Both the position numbers and the translations under genes were made by a program. Under the pieces are notes generated by a model, which made no database searches, had not been told where the DNA came from, and saw only the letters and a program-made list of their open reading frames with translations. From Zygnema cylindricum (Eukaryota; Streptophyta; Zygnematophyceae; Zygnematales; Zygnemataceae), in assembly GCA_037447655.1 (NCBI GenBank), contig JBBHKE010000962.1, forward strand, positions 62,001 to 126,000: a DNA stretch of 64,000 nucleotides, read 5' to 3'. Shown here in pieces: positions 19,851-31,111 of the stretch (the first letter of the stretch is position 1; every line of letters starts with the position of its first letter).

Positions 19851-20500
19851 CACGCAAATAAAATGTCGGTTACTGACCCGACACAATGGAACGGTGGCTT
19901 CATAGAACGGTGGCTTCAATAAACGATTTTTTGACGTTTACTGAGACCTCCTAATGGAACAACGCTCTAACACTAATAGCGATACAAGGTGTAGCTACAA
20001 AACCAAAGATGATATATGAAAGAAGTCAAAAGTTTAAAAGACTCAAAATTACTTGATACATTTCAAGTCAGCTCAAATATATCATCGCAAAGCAGTGACA
20101 TACATGCTATTGATCATTTTTTCTAATATTTACTGAAAAAGGCTCTCAGTGAGTTGAATTCAATTAAGAAAATGGGTAAATCATACAAATGAACGATAAA
20201 TTTAATAAAAAAATTGACAAAAAATTGACAAAGTCAAGCATGCTATGCCAAACCAACCTTTTTTCTTGCTACCTCGGAGAAAAAACCTTTAAAAATAGAA
20301 AACAACAGTGGACCTACGGAAAACCCACACCATAACTGAACAACTATGTTCTGAAAGATAATTAAAAAATGTTCTAGAATCCTACAGCCCACCCACTGTC
20401 CACCCTCTGTTCACACTCTGAAATCTAGTCACAAATTCACTCTACCATACAAATACATTTTGTAATACTCAAATACTTGCCACCCACTCTATTTTCCTTC
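19851..20500. other. Intergenic, no gene seen
   Basis: AT-rich sequence. At 19970-19995 it holds one end of a Tc1/mariner-like MITE (AACACTAATAGCGATAC...GGTGTA). The rest, downstream of the Root_cap gene, shows no coding sign in any frame. Confidence 0.5.
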
Positions 20501-20507
20501 TAAGGAA

Positions 20508-20510
<3 letters not shown>

Positions 20511-20591
<81 letters not shown>

Positions 20592-20616
20592 CTCTCTCTC
20601 TCTCTCTTCTCCCTCT
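20511..20616. repeat. (CT)n microsatellite
   Basis: Nearly pure CT dinucleotide repeat of about 100 bp with a few CCC interruptions. It lies about 100 bp beyond the stop of the Root_cap gene, inside or just after its 3' untranslated region. Confidence 0.95.
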
Positions 20617-20717
20617 CAATTTTGTGGTTCTTTACCAACGCCTTCTACCTCTTTCCAAACCACAATCCATTTTTCTGGACTTAGACAAGGAAACAAACAA
20701 GAACCTACTCAAATTTC

Positions 20718-23227
20718 TTAAAAAGCTCCCACTTCTTGTTGAGATTTTGACCCATAAGCGGAAAATGGGAATTCCGTTGATAAAACATCCTTAACCACAT
20801 AGTCCTCCATTTTCCCATCCAAAAATCCCTTTCCACTCTCTCCATCCGCAGAAATGGGTTTAAGAGAAGAAGTAGAAACCTCCGAAAATTCCGCCGCCCT
20901 CTTTTCGTGACTCTCTCGATAAGTTTGTCCCAATACACCATGAACCGCAGGAGTATGCTGCAAAAGCAGAAAAAAGTAATATTACTGATTGAACAAATAA
21001 GGGAATAAAGGAATAAACAATTTATTAATCAAAAGAATCTGTAATAAATTTGTTTCCATTCCTTTTCTGTTTCCAATCAGTTGTTATAAACACAGCAGAT
21101 TGTATCAAACAACACATGACGAATGGGGTACCTTTCAGCTAATATAAAATAATAGGAGACAAAAAAAAAGCACTGAATGAATTATTTATACATTTATTTA
21201 TCTACCTATGTATGTTACTAAGGGACAATTGTTACCTCTTTAAATGTCACAGTAATGTGGGACATAAATCCAAGAATTATTCCATAATGCCACATTCAAA
21301 ATTTAATGATTTACTAAAGCTATTTTTCAAAATTGAAAATATTAATGTTTACCTCAAGTGTGGTAAATGCCACACTAATATGGACATAAGCCTCCTCAGG
21401 TGTTTGCAACAGAGGATTGGCCACACGCAGACGAACATCCATATTCAAAAGGCCAAAGATTTTGACAGAATAAAAGTCAACATCATATGGACCCTCCTTC
21501 TCATATCCCTCCAAACCAAAAGTCAACCCTCCTGCCAGCTCAGCTTCCTCTCCCACCGCCAATTTGGGTAAAGCTCCCCCATCTAGTTCCGCCTTCTCCA
21601 GATAACCCTCCCCTCGGTTTACCTCACTCCCGGATCTCGCTACAAGACGAAGCTTGTGCTCAACTCCCTCAAAAGTCCACACTATTCCCAACTGACGGAT
21701 CCATGTACGGATCACCTTCCCGTTATCCTGTACGGAAGCTATTTCCGTACGCTCGTCGTAGTAACCGACCATCTGCATGTTAATTTGGATGTTTTTGTCG
21801 GATATGAGAGCGAAACTCTCGTCGGGAATTCCATTAAAGTCATATTTTGTGCCATGGGCTCCGGTCAAATGGGGGTCGTTATTGCATTCGGGAATTTGGC
21901 ATTTAGCGCCGACAGCTGTAGTGGCAACTGTCCCTTTTTCTCCGACGTATTGGGGTTTAGACTTTCCCTGGTAAACAAAACAAAGTCCGGCTCCGCATTT
22001 TCCGCAGCCACTGAAAAAAGCAGAGAGAGAGGAGGGAGAGGGAGAGGGAGAGAGGGAGAGAGGGAGGGAAGGAGAGAGGGAGAGAGGGAGAGAAGGAGAG
22101 AGGGAGAGAGGGAGAAGGAGAGAGAGGGAGGGAAGGAGGGAGGGAGGGAAGGAGAGGGAGAAGAGAGGGGGAGAGAGAAAAAGAGGGAAAAAGAGGGGGA
22201 GAGAGAGAGAAAACGCAAAATTGTCAGAAAAATCAGATAATGTAAGACATAGATCCCACAGCAAAGCTAATTTGAGAAAAAAAAAATGCATCATTGTAAA
22301 ATTCAGATCTGCAAGTATTGTAGATCAAATGTAAGCCAAAAAAACAAACACACACAAACAAAAACTAAACAAAAAAACTGAAAAAAAAGTCACAAAGGCA
22401 ATTTTTAAAACGGTATGTGTAAACAGTATAGCAGTTTTGGGAATAACCGAATTTATGGGTCAAAATAAATAAATAAATAAATAGAAATACTTACACTTGG
22501 ACAAATTGCCAGTAGTTGCATTTGAAATAATATTTACACAAAAAACAACATCCCGCGGGTCCTCCGGTAGTTTCCACAACTTCAATTTCATTGTTTCCCT
22601 TCACTTTTCCAGCTTTAGAGATACTTTTGGGCATATTTTTTGAATCATAAGATTTCTGTTTATACCCATATTCACCCTTTCCCAAAGGAATCTGCACAAA
22701 AACAAAAAAAAAAAACAAAAAAAAACACTTATAACAATAATTTTTAAATTGAGCAACAAAAATATTAAATTCCAAAACATAAAAAAAAAATCACTTCACA
22801 TTCAGAATTTTAAATTTAGTATCAAAATTGATGAATTTCAAAACATTATAAAAAATAATAACCAGGAAACAAAAAAAAATTCCAAGCATTCGAAAAAAAT
22901 CGAGAAAAAAACAAAATCTCAAGCAAAATTGAACAAAAAAAGAAAAAAAAAAACAAGTAAACTTTGTCTTTAACAGAATCCTAACAGATTCCTAACTGAA
23001 TCCTAACAGAAACTTCAAAAAAAAAATACGCAAAATCTTACCCTGAAGTACGATTTAATTCCTCCGAATTTGCAGCTTCCCGTGTTGCAACTTTTGTTCA
23101 AATCGAGATTCGGTCCGTTTCCCGGAAACTTCGTGACACCCCCCGGACACGGCTCTTCGTCCCAAGCATCCACACTATATATGGTGACCAATGCGAAAAC
23201 CAATACAGCCAATTGAGACCAAGCCAT
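20718..23227 (-). CDS. Root_cap-domain secreted protein (426 aa, 4 exons)
   Basis: Exons, minus strand: 23227-23042, 22691-22495, 22010-21353, 20957-20718. All junctions are GT-AG and phases agree (0, 2, 0), giving 426 residues. Residues 1-21 are a signal peptide (hydrophobic core, then VDA before WDEEPC). Cys-rich blocks follow (GCGKCGAGLC near 129). The typical Root_cap region DPHLTGAHGTKYDFNG starts near residue 172 and runs through NIQINMQMVG and TWIRQLGIVW. The family's end motif VHGVLGQTYR is near 354, then a short tail. The family (PF06830) is plant-specific and secreted, first known from root-cap cells; its biochemical role is unknown. Intron 2 holds a 190-bp polypurine tract. I chose the ATG at 23227, not an upstream one at 23242, because it starts the signal peptide. 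Confidence 0.85.
22020..22212 (+). repeat. Polypurine (GGGAGA)n tract in an intron
   Basis: About 190 bp almost free of pyrimidines on the plus strand, thus a long CT tract just before the 3' splice site of intron 2 of the Root_cap gene. It could act as an extended polypyrimidine tract and can form triplex DNA. The long Ser/Pro/Leu frames across it are artefacts. Confidence 0.9.
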
Positions 23228-23455
23228 GGCGTTTAAACACAATTGGTTCCAAAAAATTAAACGTTAAAACAACAATTATATCACCGGGAAGCAGAAATTC
23301 CGTAGGGTAAATGTGGGGCAGGGAGGGAGGGAGGGGGAGGGCAGGGAGAAGGAGGTAGTGAGAGGGAGAGAGAGAGTGAGAGGGGAGAGACAGGGAGGGA
23401 GAAGCGGAGAGGAGAGAGAGGTCGACTGTTGTTGGGAAATGAGAAAGGAAAGGAA

Positions 23456-23461
23456 TATATA
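23456..23461 (-). promoter_or_regulatory. Candidate TATA box of the Root_cap gene
   Basis: TATATA on the minus strand, 229 bp before the ATG. It is followed (23425-23296) by a CT-rich stretch on the coding strand, like the pyrimidine patches common in plant core promoters and 5' leaders. Confidence 0.5.
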
Positions 23462-23662
23462 GCGGGGGAATTTTTTGAAACGGGGATGCGTACGGATGAA
23501 ACGCGACAAAAAAGTCGTCCAAGAGATCCCGATCTGAAGTGTCACGGTGTACGAATACATAGTGTACGGACAGCTGGATCTATATTTAATTATTTATTAA
23601 AGCACTGTGTTTGTCGTATCTATGTACATTACGAGGTCCTGATTCGACGGGAATCGAGGTAG

Positions 23663-24396
23663 CCTCTTTTTAGAGTTTCATAAATTTTGTCGTTTAGCTG
23701 ACATAGAAATTAGTATTACTCTATATAGTGTGGACATTTTGGACGCTCTGCGGGTTTACGGGTATGATATTTTGCCGGTGGGGAGAAGTTTGAGAAATAC
23801 CGTAAATAAAATGGATTTTTCAGCTTTTTTTCAGGTTTAATAATAATGAGATTCGTGTTTTTGTCTTTTTGTGGGATTTTAGTATTCAGGTGTACGCCAC
23901 AAAACGCATTTAATGAGCCAGCGAGATCCCGTTTTTCCACCGCCATATTTGACAGGTAAATTACTAAATTTACGCTTTGTTTGACGTCATTTTATCGTAT
24001 ACTGTCCACACTACATGAGTGATAGTGAAAAGCTGTTTTCGAATGCCACGACACACAGAAAAAACGACAAAAGAAACTGATAAAGAAGCTGCGTCAAAAA
24101 CTAGCTAAAGTATTGCCCATCGTTATGAGCGTTACAAGGATTTGTTAGTTGTCAATGCGAAATGAAAATATTTAAAACTATTTTCCATTAGGAAAAAATG
24201 TACACGTGGCCGCTTGTAGTCCACAATTCTAAATAGAGTTGCAAAAGCTTATTGATCATTACTCAAAAAAGAAAGCGACCATACTAGTTTTATCAGCTGT
24301 AAGGGCGGTATAGCTCGCTGAAATAATTCGATCGCGACTTTTTTTGGCAGAAATTTAAAAAATAGTGTCGGCAATGCTGTTTAATATAATATAAAA
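23663..24396. other. Intergenic, no gene seen
   Basis: AT-rich region with no recognised gene. The stretch 24310-24390 (TCGCGACTTTTTTTGGC... AATAGTGT) resembles 60215-60255 in the F-box intron, so it is part of a dispersed repeat. Confidence 0.45.
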
Positions 24397-24437
24397 GAGT
24401 GGGATATAATCTGCCACGTTTTTTGGAGCTAAATTAG

Positions 24438-25180
24438 TAGTGTTGTGTATCGGTAAGGATTTGCCGATAACCGTCATGGGCCTTTTTTCGGGTATCCGAT
24501 AATCGATATATTGGTACAATATATCGTTATCAGTGTTATTGCCAATAAATAGCCCATATTTATCGGTTTTTATAGGCGATAAAACCTATATCGATAACTA
24601 TCGGCAATATATGTACGGACGGTACAAAAAATGTACGGCCAGTTCACTCAACTGTACGTATTATTCCCCCGACGCGCCCTACTCACAACCCTTATCTACT
24701 GAGGTGCTTGCCAATCAGATCATTTGTACACGCCAAAAGTACAATAGCCAGCATAAAATATGTAAGGCTTTAGTACGGATCCAGTTAAAACGATGTGCCT
24801 TTCACATCCGACGCCATGGCTTTGTCCCTTTCTTCCTTGGGATGCACTGGAAACCTGCCACGTGTCAATCCGTCGGCTTTTTTGGCATAGGCCGCCAAAA
24901 GAGTCATTCCAGGATGACGACGCTCACACTGGCCGTCCGCTCATATTTTCTCATTGAAAGTCGTCCGTTTGATTTCGGCGGCGCGCAAAATGTTCTTTTG
25001 TGTCCGTTGTACTTCGTGTTCGCCGTCCTTTTACCGTTCCATGATAATCAGTTTGTCGGTTCAATGTCGTACGTTCCCGTAAAATTTCTGTTCAGTTTAC
25101 CGGGCAAAAAGTACAGAAAGTACAGATATATCGGGACCTCTGCGCGTTCGATAACCGATAACTATCGGTATCGGTCATAG
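24438..25180 (-). mobile_element. hAT-like non-autonomous element, truncated copy of the 36162-37279 element
   Basis: Starts TAGTGTTGTGTATCGGTAA and aligns with the reverse complement of the complete copy at 36162-37279, including dense CGATA/TATCG subterminal motifs and an inner block around 24810-24850. The other terminus is lost near 25180, where a Harbinger-like fragment begins. A 40-bp flank (24397-24437) recurs at 25332-25375. Confidence 0.7.
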
Positions 25181-25189
25181 TTACCTGTC

Positions 25190-25331
25190 AGACCTTCGCA
25201 GAGTATTGTTAAGATTCTCTATAATGTTGTTTCACATATAAAAACAAAATAAGCAGTACAAATTGGTATCGATAGTCGCGGATTTTTGTAAACTACCCCA
25301 CTTTTCGACTGATGGAACTTGGCCCTAAGAG
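25190..25331. mobile_element. Harbinger-like element fragment (one end)
   Basis: Ends CCACTTTTCGACTGATGGAAC...GCCC, TAA. It matches one end of the elements at 26738-27485 and 47725-48429. The other half is missing. Confidence 0.55.
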
Positions 25332-25436
25332 AGTGAGATATAATCTGCCACATTTTATGGGGCTAAATTAGTACTGTATACTTAAAAGTAAAAACAAGAG
25401 GTTTTGCATTTGGTACAGACTAGGTTCAGCACAGTA

Positions 25437-25654
25437 CACGGTGTATCGCTATTAGTTTTAATAATTTTTTCGCCACTTAACAACATATTTTCTGCGTACA
25501 CACTTGTCTGGCTTTCACACAAAGACCACCAATCGAAAGATGACGATCTTAGCTTGCAACAGCAACCGTCAGATCTATAATCTGACAAGCGTGTGCGGAT
25601 ATAAGATGTTTTAAGTGACATAAATAATATTAACACTAATAGTGATACACGGTG
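25437..25654. mobile_element. Tc1/mariner-like MITE (218 bp), TSD TA
   Basis: Flanked by TA. Ends CACGGTGTATCGCTATTAG and CTAATAGTGATACACGGTG are inverted repeats, and the similarity extends inward about 60 bp on each side (CACTTAA...CGTACACACTTGTC). The TA duplication points to the Tc1/mariner (Stowaway-like) group. Confidence 0.72.
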
Positions 25655-25656
25655 TA

Positions 25657-25850
25657 AATATTTTTTTCGCCACTTAAAATATTTTTTCTCTCTACACAAT
25701 TGTCGGATTTTAAATTTGAAACAGCCAATCAGAAGCTTAGTATTTCACCTTTCAATCGCAACCGTCATATCTAAAATCTGATAAGTGTGTACAGAGAAAA
25801 GATGTTTTTAGTGACTAAAAAAACATTAACACTAATAGCGATTCACGGTG
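25657..25850. mobile_element. Second Tc1/mariner-like MITE, left end lost
   Basis: Tandem neighbour of the previous copy. It has the same interior and the right end CTAATAGCGATTCACGGTG followed by TA, but its first 20 bp are missing. Confidence 0.65.
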
Positions 25851-26002
25851 TAGTGTTGCATATCGTAGATACATAATGTACTTTTTAAACAGATATCGCT
25901 AACGATATATCAACTCGAGCAACCGATAATCAGAATATCTTGCTTTTCATATCGTGATTTTTGCGATATGATTGTACAGTCCATACATGCATAGATTTAC
26001 AT

Positions 26003-26549
26003 CATAGTTCAAAAGTAGGCGTTTTTATGGTAGGCCTTTGGTAGGCGCACAAAACTTGGCACTAAACTCATGTAGAGTAGGCATACTGTATGAGTGTTCG
26101 TTGTGGACACTCTTGTACGGACGTACGAATCTGACGTATGATCATAGTTCAGCGCACGCCGACGGACGAAATTTTTTAGCGAACTAAAACACGCGGACAT
26201 TCAAAATTGCAGACGCTAATATGACAGATAGTCCTATCGTACGTTGTATTATGGGCTTTTCATGTGATCTTCTTAGATCACTACTTTGATTAGAGACCGT
26301 CCGATCGTCTGAATCTAACGGTTTAAATAAGTTTTACCTCAAAACTCACAGAAATTGTTTTTTTTGTCCGATTTTTTTTCAATATTTAGACATGACGTTT
26401 AATTCTCTATCGATCGTTATGCAACTCAACCCTGTAACTATTTTTTTTCATTTTTCGACCAATTCAATATGGGTCTTAAGGGCATATTGTATGTTCTGTA
26501 TACAATAGGCATATTGTATGAGCCTGCTTTCACCTACTTTTGAACTATG
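26003..26549 (-). mobile_element. hAT-type MITE (CATAGTTC family), 547 bp, TSD ATTTACAT
   Basis: Ends CATAGTTCAAAAGTAGG and CCTACTTTTGAACTATG. It is flanked by the perfect 8-bp duplication ATTTACAT (25995-26002 and 26550-26557). The related repeat near 29066-29090 has the empty site (GCATTGATTTACATTATGGTCG), which confirms the insertion. It is in the opposite orientation to the three other copies at 31864, 61514 and 61975. Confidence 0.88.
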
Positions 26550-26737
26550 ATTTACATTCTAGTCGATACGCAACACTAAAATTGCGATTATTTCCAAGGA
26601 CTTTTTGCAAACTCGATGTTCCCCGTTTATTGGGATAACCGCCATAAATTTGGTGGGCCACACGTGTTTATTTTACGGGCAAATAAAAAAACCAAAAAGT
26701 ACGTAAGGGGCCCCTAAAAAAATTGTGAAATGTCTTA

Positions 26738-27485
26738 GGGTGGCGTTCTATCAGACGAAAAGTGAGGTTGTTTACAGAAATCCGGACATATCCGTACCAC
26801 GCCGTACCTCTTATTTTGTTTTTATACGCGAACAACATCACAGGGAATCTTGCCAATATTCTCCAAAGGTCTGGGAGGTAACAATGACCGTTGGATGTTT
26901 TTTCCCGAAGCATTCGCTTCGAAAGTTTCGAGGTACATCACCATTTACAGAAAAAATTGATCCGCAAAACGTTGGATAATGAATGCACGTGTCACGACGG
27001 CAAACCAGCGAAAATCGAAAAATTTCGCACATGATATATGCATTAAAAAATTCAACGGAAATCACGAAAGTGATCTCGTAATGAGCTTTCGTCGCGCTAT
27101 TTTTGTTACCGGCCATTCGTCACACTATTTGTGGAAGCGCTCATTCGTCACGCGAAAAAGCAGAAACCCTAAAAATAATGAACTAGCATCTGACAAGCTT
27201 TACAAATAATGAGCTGGCATCTGACAAGCGTTTGCAAAGAGTACAAAATTTGTGTGGTACGATGTCCTGGTCCGCAGGTACATGGTATGCAAATGACGAT
27301 TTCGAGTTGAAGTTGGTCGGTGTAAAAAATATTTGACGATTTTCAATATACGATCTTATCTTACGTGGTACCACTCATTTCTGAGCACGTGGATTACAGA
27401 CTCTGCGCGAGAGAACAGCGTTCAAAGTATAGCATTCTGCAATGTTGTTCGTACGATTACACAATTTCCTGATGGAACGCCACCC
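26738..27485. mobile_element. PIF/Harbinger-like element (748 bp)
   Basis: Ends GGGTGGCGTTCTATCAGACG and CTGATGGAACGCCACCC. The left flank is TTA, the right TAA, so the 3-bp duplication is no longer identical. Same family as 47725-48429. No transposase is seen; the interior has short GTAC-rich inverted motifs. Confidence 0.68.
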
Positions 27486-27488
27486 TAA

Positions 27489-27811
27489 GGGCATGGTTAC
27501 ATCAGACGAAAACTGAGGTTTATTACAGAATTTTGTACTTGGCCGTACCATGCCGTACTATGTCATCGTGAATTTTTTGAAAAGAACATTACAGAAAACA
27601 AGATTACGATTCTCCAAAGCTCCGGGAGAAAACATCGATCGTCCGATTCTAATCTGGTCTTCATCCGCGAAGCAAACGCTCCATCCGCCTCTGTACTGGC
27701 CAACCCACCTCGCGGAGGTGGGTTCACCAATACAGAACCTGTAAAATCGCTACACGTGGACTATAAACACGTGCGAAGAAGAAAAAATAAAATTTTCACA
27801 CGTCCCCAAAG
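27489..27811. mobile_element. Harbinger-like half element up to the assembly gap
   Basis: Begins GGGCATGGTTACATCAGACG. It aligns with 62510-62830 over about 300 bp, including the palindrome AACCCACCTCGCGGAGGTGGG at 27702-27722. It runs into the N gap, so its other end is unknown. Confidence 0.55.
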
Positions 27812-27821
27812 NNNNNNNNNN
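27812..27821. other. Assembly gap (10 N)
   Basis: Ten undetermined bases. The 5' part of the LTR that follows would lie here, so the gap probably hides more than ten bases: the right side starts inside U3. Confidence 0.9.
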
Positions 27822-28547
27822 TATAATGTGCCAATCGAAGCCGTATAAATACAACTGATCGGACGGCCACCATTACAGCCGCCACCCACAATAAGCTTTC
27901 AGCGGCCTTTGAGGATAGCGTCACGCGGTGCCACGTGGCGCCACATTATTTGATACCGGAGAAGATGGGAGGAGAAACCATGGCTCGCGATTTGGCAAAT
28001 GTCACCTTGTAGACCATGTCGTACAATGGCCGTACAATAAGTACATCGCCTATTGTACCTTCTTGTAATATATAGTGTTCCTATTGGACTAGGGTTTAGT
28101 AGTAGGTAGTCGTGAGTAGGCAGACCAAGACTTAGTGATATTTAGGTACCTCTCTCTAAGAGAGGTTGTATCTATAAAGGTCATATTTGACCAACCATAA
28201 CTTAATGCTCGGGTGAGCAAATTCAGTGATTCTTTTTGCTGCGGACTCAGGGGAGTCCAAGCTACACAAGGGTGTAGTTGGTCAGAGTCTTTGCGTGCCA
28301 TGGTGGCACTTATTCAGTGGGAAAGTCAAAGTGGGGAATATTGTCCAAAACACATATTCAAGCTTTTCATTCTGTGGTGGAACTGAGCACACAAAAGGGC
28401 TTCTCTTCACAAGGGTAAAGGTGTATTAGGGTTCTGATTGTCAAGGGATCATTCATTTGGGTTTATATCAACTTGGAGTCGCCACTATCTAGATTAGCTT
28501 CTTTTAGATATGCGAATTCTGTGGGCAATGGAGCCCATATAATTTCA
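27822..28547 (+). repeat. Copia LTR, 5' part missing in the gap
   Basis: Aligns with the second part of the other LTRs: CACGTG at 27932-27937, palindrome at 28029-28070 (GTACAATAAGTAC and GTACCTTCTTGTA), TATA box CTATAAAGG at 28172-28180, GATTCTTTTTGCT at 28228-28240, and the end CCCATATAATTTCA near 28547. No gag or primer-binding site follows; the next bases are the end of a mariner-like MITE (28549-28571), so this is a solo or fragmentary LTR. Confidence 0.85.
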
Positions 28548-28675
28548 ACTCTAATTACGATTCGCGGTGTAGTTCAAAAAATTAAAACGCTCGCATTTGG
28601 GGTATAATGGTAAAACTATGAAAACAGAGCATACGACAAAAAGACAAGAGGTTTCGCATTTGGTATAGTTGAGTA

Positions 28676-28892
28676 CACCGTTTATCGCTATTACTGTTAA
28701 TTACTACTTCGCCACTTAAAACATCCTTTCTCCGTACACACTTCTCCGCTTTTCACATAAAGACCACCTTTCAAAGGATGATGACGTTAGCTTGCAATTG
28801 CAACCGTCAGATCCATAGTCTGACAAACGTGTACGGAGAAAAGATGTTTAAAGTGACAAATATAACATTAACACTAATAGCGATAGACGTTG
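28676..28892. mobile_element. Tc1/mariner-like MITE (217 bp), TSD TA
   Basis: Flanked by TA on both sides; ends CACCGTTTATCGCTATTA and TAATAGCGATAGACGTTG. Close to the copy at 25437-25654, and both are preceded by the same AAGAGGTTTYGCATTTGGTA sequence, so they are parts of a larger duplicated block. Confidence 0.72.
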
Positions 28893-29930
28893 TACTGTAA
28901 TGTAGTGTTGCATATCGAACGTGTTTTGTCGATTAGATACATACTGTACTGTAATCTTGAAAGAGATGTCGGTGACGATATATCAGCTCGAGCATATGAA
29001 AATCAGAATATCTCGATTTCCATAACGTGATTTTTTTGATGTGATCGTACATTTAGTACAAGCATTGATTTACATTATGGTCGATACGCAACACAGCGAT
29101 TATATCCAATGACTTTTTGCAAATTCGATGTTTCCTTGAACACTCGATCATTGGAATAACCGCCAAAAATTTGGTGGGCCTCACTCGTATATTTTACGGG
29201 GAAAAAAAAAAAACCAAAAAATTACGTAAGGGGTTCTTAAAAAATTTGAGAAATGTTTTAGGGTCAAGTTCCATTAGTCAAAAAGTGGGGAAGTTTATAG
29301 AAATCCATGACTATCCATACCAAACCGTACCGCTTATTTTGTTTTTATACGCGAAACAACATTATAGAGAATCTTGCCAATACTCTCCGAAGGTGTGGGA
29401 GGCAATACTGACCGTCGGATGTTCATCCGCGAGGCGTTCGCTTCATTTTTCTCTGTAACTGCCAACGTACCTTTAAGAGGTGGGTTGGCAGATACAGACA
29501 AAAAAAACCGACGTTGGACGAATAAGCTACGTGTCACGATGGACAACCAACGAAAAGTGACAAAATTTGCACATGGTGTGTACTTTTCAAAATGCAACTG
29601 AAAATTAAAAAATTAATCTCGAAACGGTCCATCGTCGCGCTATTTCTGGCAACGCCTTTTCGTCACACTATTTCCGGCAAAGGATTTTCATCATGTTCGA
29701 AAAACAGGAACCCTAAAAAATGAGCTGGCATAAAAGACTAGCGTTTGCAAATAGTATAAAAGTTCCGTCGTATTATGACTTGGTACACAGATACATGGAA
29801 CGGAAGTGAAGATTTGAAGTGAAATTTGTCGATGTGAAGATTTTTTAAAGATTTTGAATCTCCGGTCAAAACCCACGTGGTGCCACTCAATGTGTAACAC
29901 GTGGTTTACAGACTCTTCTTAATAGAACAT
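28893..29930. repeat. Duplicated block shared with 25850-27490
   Basis: Follows the same order as 25850-26002 plus 26550-27490 (CGATATATCA, CTCGAGCA, CGATACGCAACAC, TTTGGTGGGCC, TACGTAAGGGG, GTTTTTATACGCGAA) but without the hAT MITE. A degenerate Harbinger-like element starts near 29264 (GGGTCAAGTTCCATTAGTC). No gene is seen. Confidence 0.6.
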
Positions 29931-30511
29931 CGACACGTAGCCTATTCCTACCAAAAAATAAATTCACTTCCGCAACAGACGTGCGTTTCAATAATTTACG
30001 ACTTTCCAAGCACTGACTTTGTTGTTTTCGGAAGTTCTTGGAAAATCGTACAATAGAACTTCCTCGAAATATTTGAGGATATTGAAGTCGGGTTAAGGTT
30101 GCGTCTTTCTTTGAACAGGTCAACGGTAAACCCTAAAGCTGACGAAGCAAAAACAACATCCGAACAATTATTTCATTGTTTTCGCGCGGAAAAACTGTCC
30201 AACTTTGAACCACCGTCGTCGTGGACAACTGAAGGTTTGTTTTTGCGCCTATGTTTGATGACGTTGAAGCGTGTGACGTGTCACAAAACACCTTCAATCG
30301 GAGTTACGTGCCAAAATTTTAGTGTGAACAAGACTCGTTTTCCGATGAGTTTTGAGAAAATCATCGGAATGGGCAAAAAGTTACAAATGCTTCGGTGGAA
30401 GAAGTATTGACCAACTACTAGTAGTAAGTTGCACGATTATTTAAACGAGTGATGGAACTTTAATAGCTGCCGAATAAATCAAATTATTTACCTTTAAAGT
30501 TCATTGTACAT
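29931..30511. other. No gene recognised
   Basis: A 103-residue open frame at 30099-30410 has no known motif and no flanking gene signals. The rest is AT-rich. Confidence 0.35.
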
Positions 30512-30512
30512 A

Positions 30513-30548
30513 TGGTGAGAGAGAGAGAGAGAGATATATATATATATA
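30513..30548. repeat. (GA)n(TA)n microsatellite
   Basis: A run of GA units passes directly into TA units. It lies in a non-coding stretch. Confidence 0.9.
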
Positions 30549-30689
30549 GGTATATATGGCAAAATACATGGAGCCGCTTTGGCTTTACGTTGTTAATAAA
30601 CCACGCGGTAGTGACTGGGTTCGCTGCCATGCCCGCAGTACTTGGTCGCCACGCACCTTCGCCTTACCGCCATCTCGCAATAATCGTAG

Positions 30690-31109
30690 TAAATGACGAA
30701 ATTTTCATTATACCATTTAAGGTGCTTTTGAATGAGCCGCTAATAACCCCAATACGTTGGCGCTTTAAACAAGTATGCGACGGCCAAGACCGGATCGGCA
30801 AAATTGTACTTTATTAAGTAAAAAGGTACAAATAATGATTTAATACAGGTCGTTATCATGTAAATGCGTTTTAACAAACCGCGTAGTGCAAACGTCATAG
30901 TGACGATAAATTGTACGTTTTTTCAGATTTTGTACGAACACTTAATTTAGAGTAGAGATATTCAGTGCGTCAAATTAGAATACTTAAATAAATTAGAGTA
31001 AATTTATTTTTGAAAAAGTTTTATCACACAAATTAGAGTTCATAACTCTAATTTTTTTTTCTCTTTTTTTACTTTAATTTTCTCTTTACTCTAATTACGA
31101 TTCGCGGTG
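30690..31109. mobile_element. Tc1/mariner-like element, 500-bp family, left end lost
   Basis: Matches the interior and right end of 48561-49061 and 47250-48546, with the end CTAATTACGATTCGCGGTG before TA (31110-31111). The left inverted repeat is not present. Confidence 0.68.
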
Positions 31110-31111
31110 TA

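Noticed and set aside
21656-22240. 194-residue plus-strand frame rich in Glu/Arg/Gly
   Set aside because: It is the opposite strand of the Root_cap exon plus the GGGAGA tract; no motif.
21320-22294. 324-residue single-exon frame (minus strand)
   Set aside because: Its first 100 residues are Pro/Leu/Ser translation of the intronic polypurine tract. The real exon 3 of the Root_cap gene starts at 22010 after a splice acceptor.
24438-25180. 533-650 bp open frame at 24533-25180 as a gene
   Set aside because: It lies wholly within a non-autonomous hAT-like element, and the inverted copy at 36162 does not keep the frame.
26738-27485. Assigning a clean TTA duplication to this Harbinger-like copy
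   Set aside because: The left flank is TTA and the right is TAA, so the duplication is not identical; only the inverted ends support it.
28226-28429. 67-residue frame also seen in other LTRs (for example 56426-56626)
   Set aside because: It falls in R/U5 of the LTR; conservation follows the LTR and the frame is not kept in D or E.
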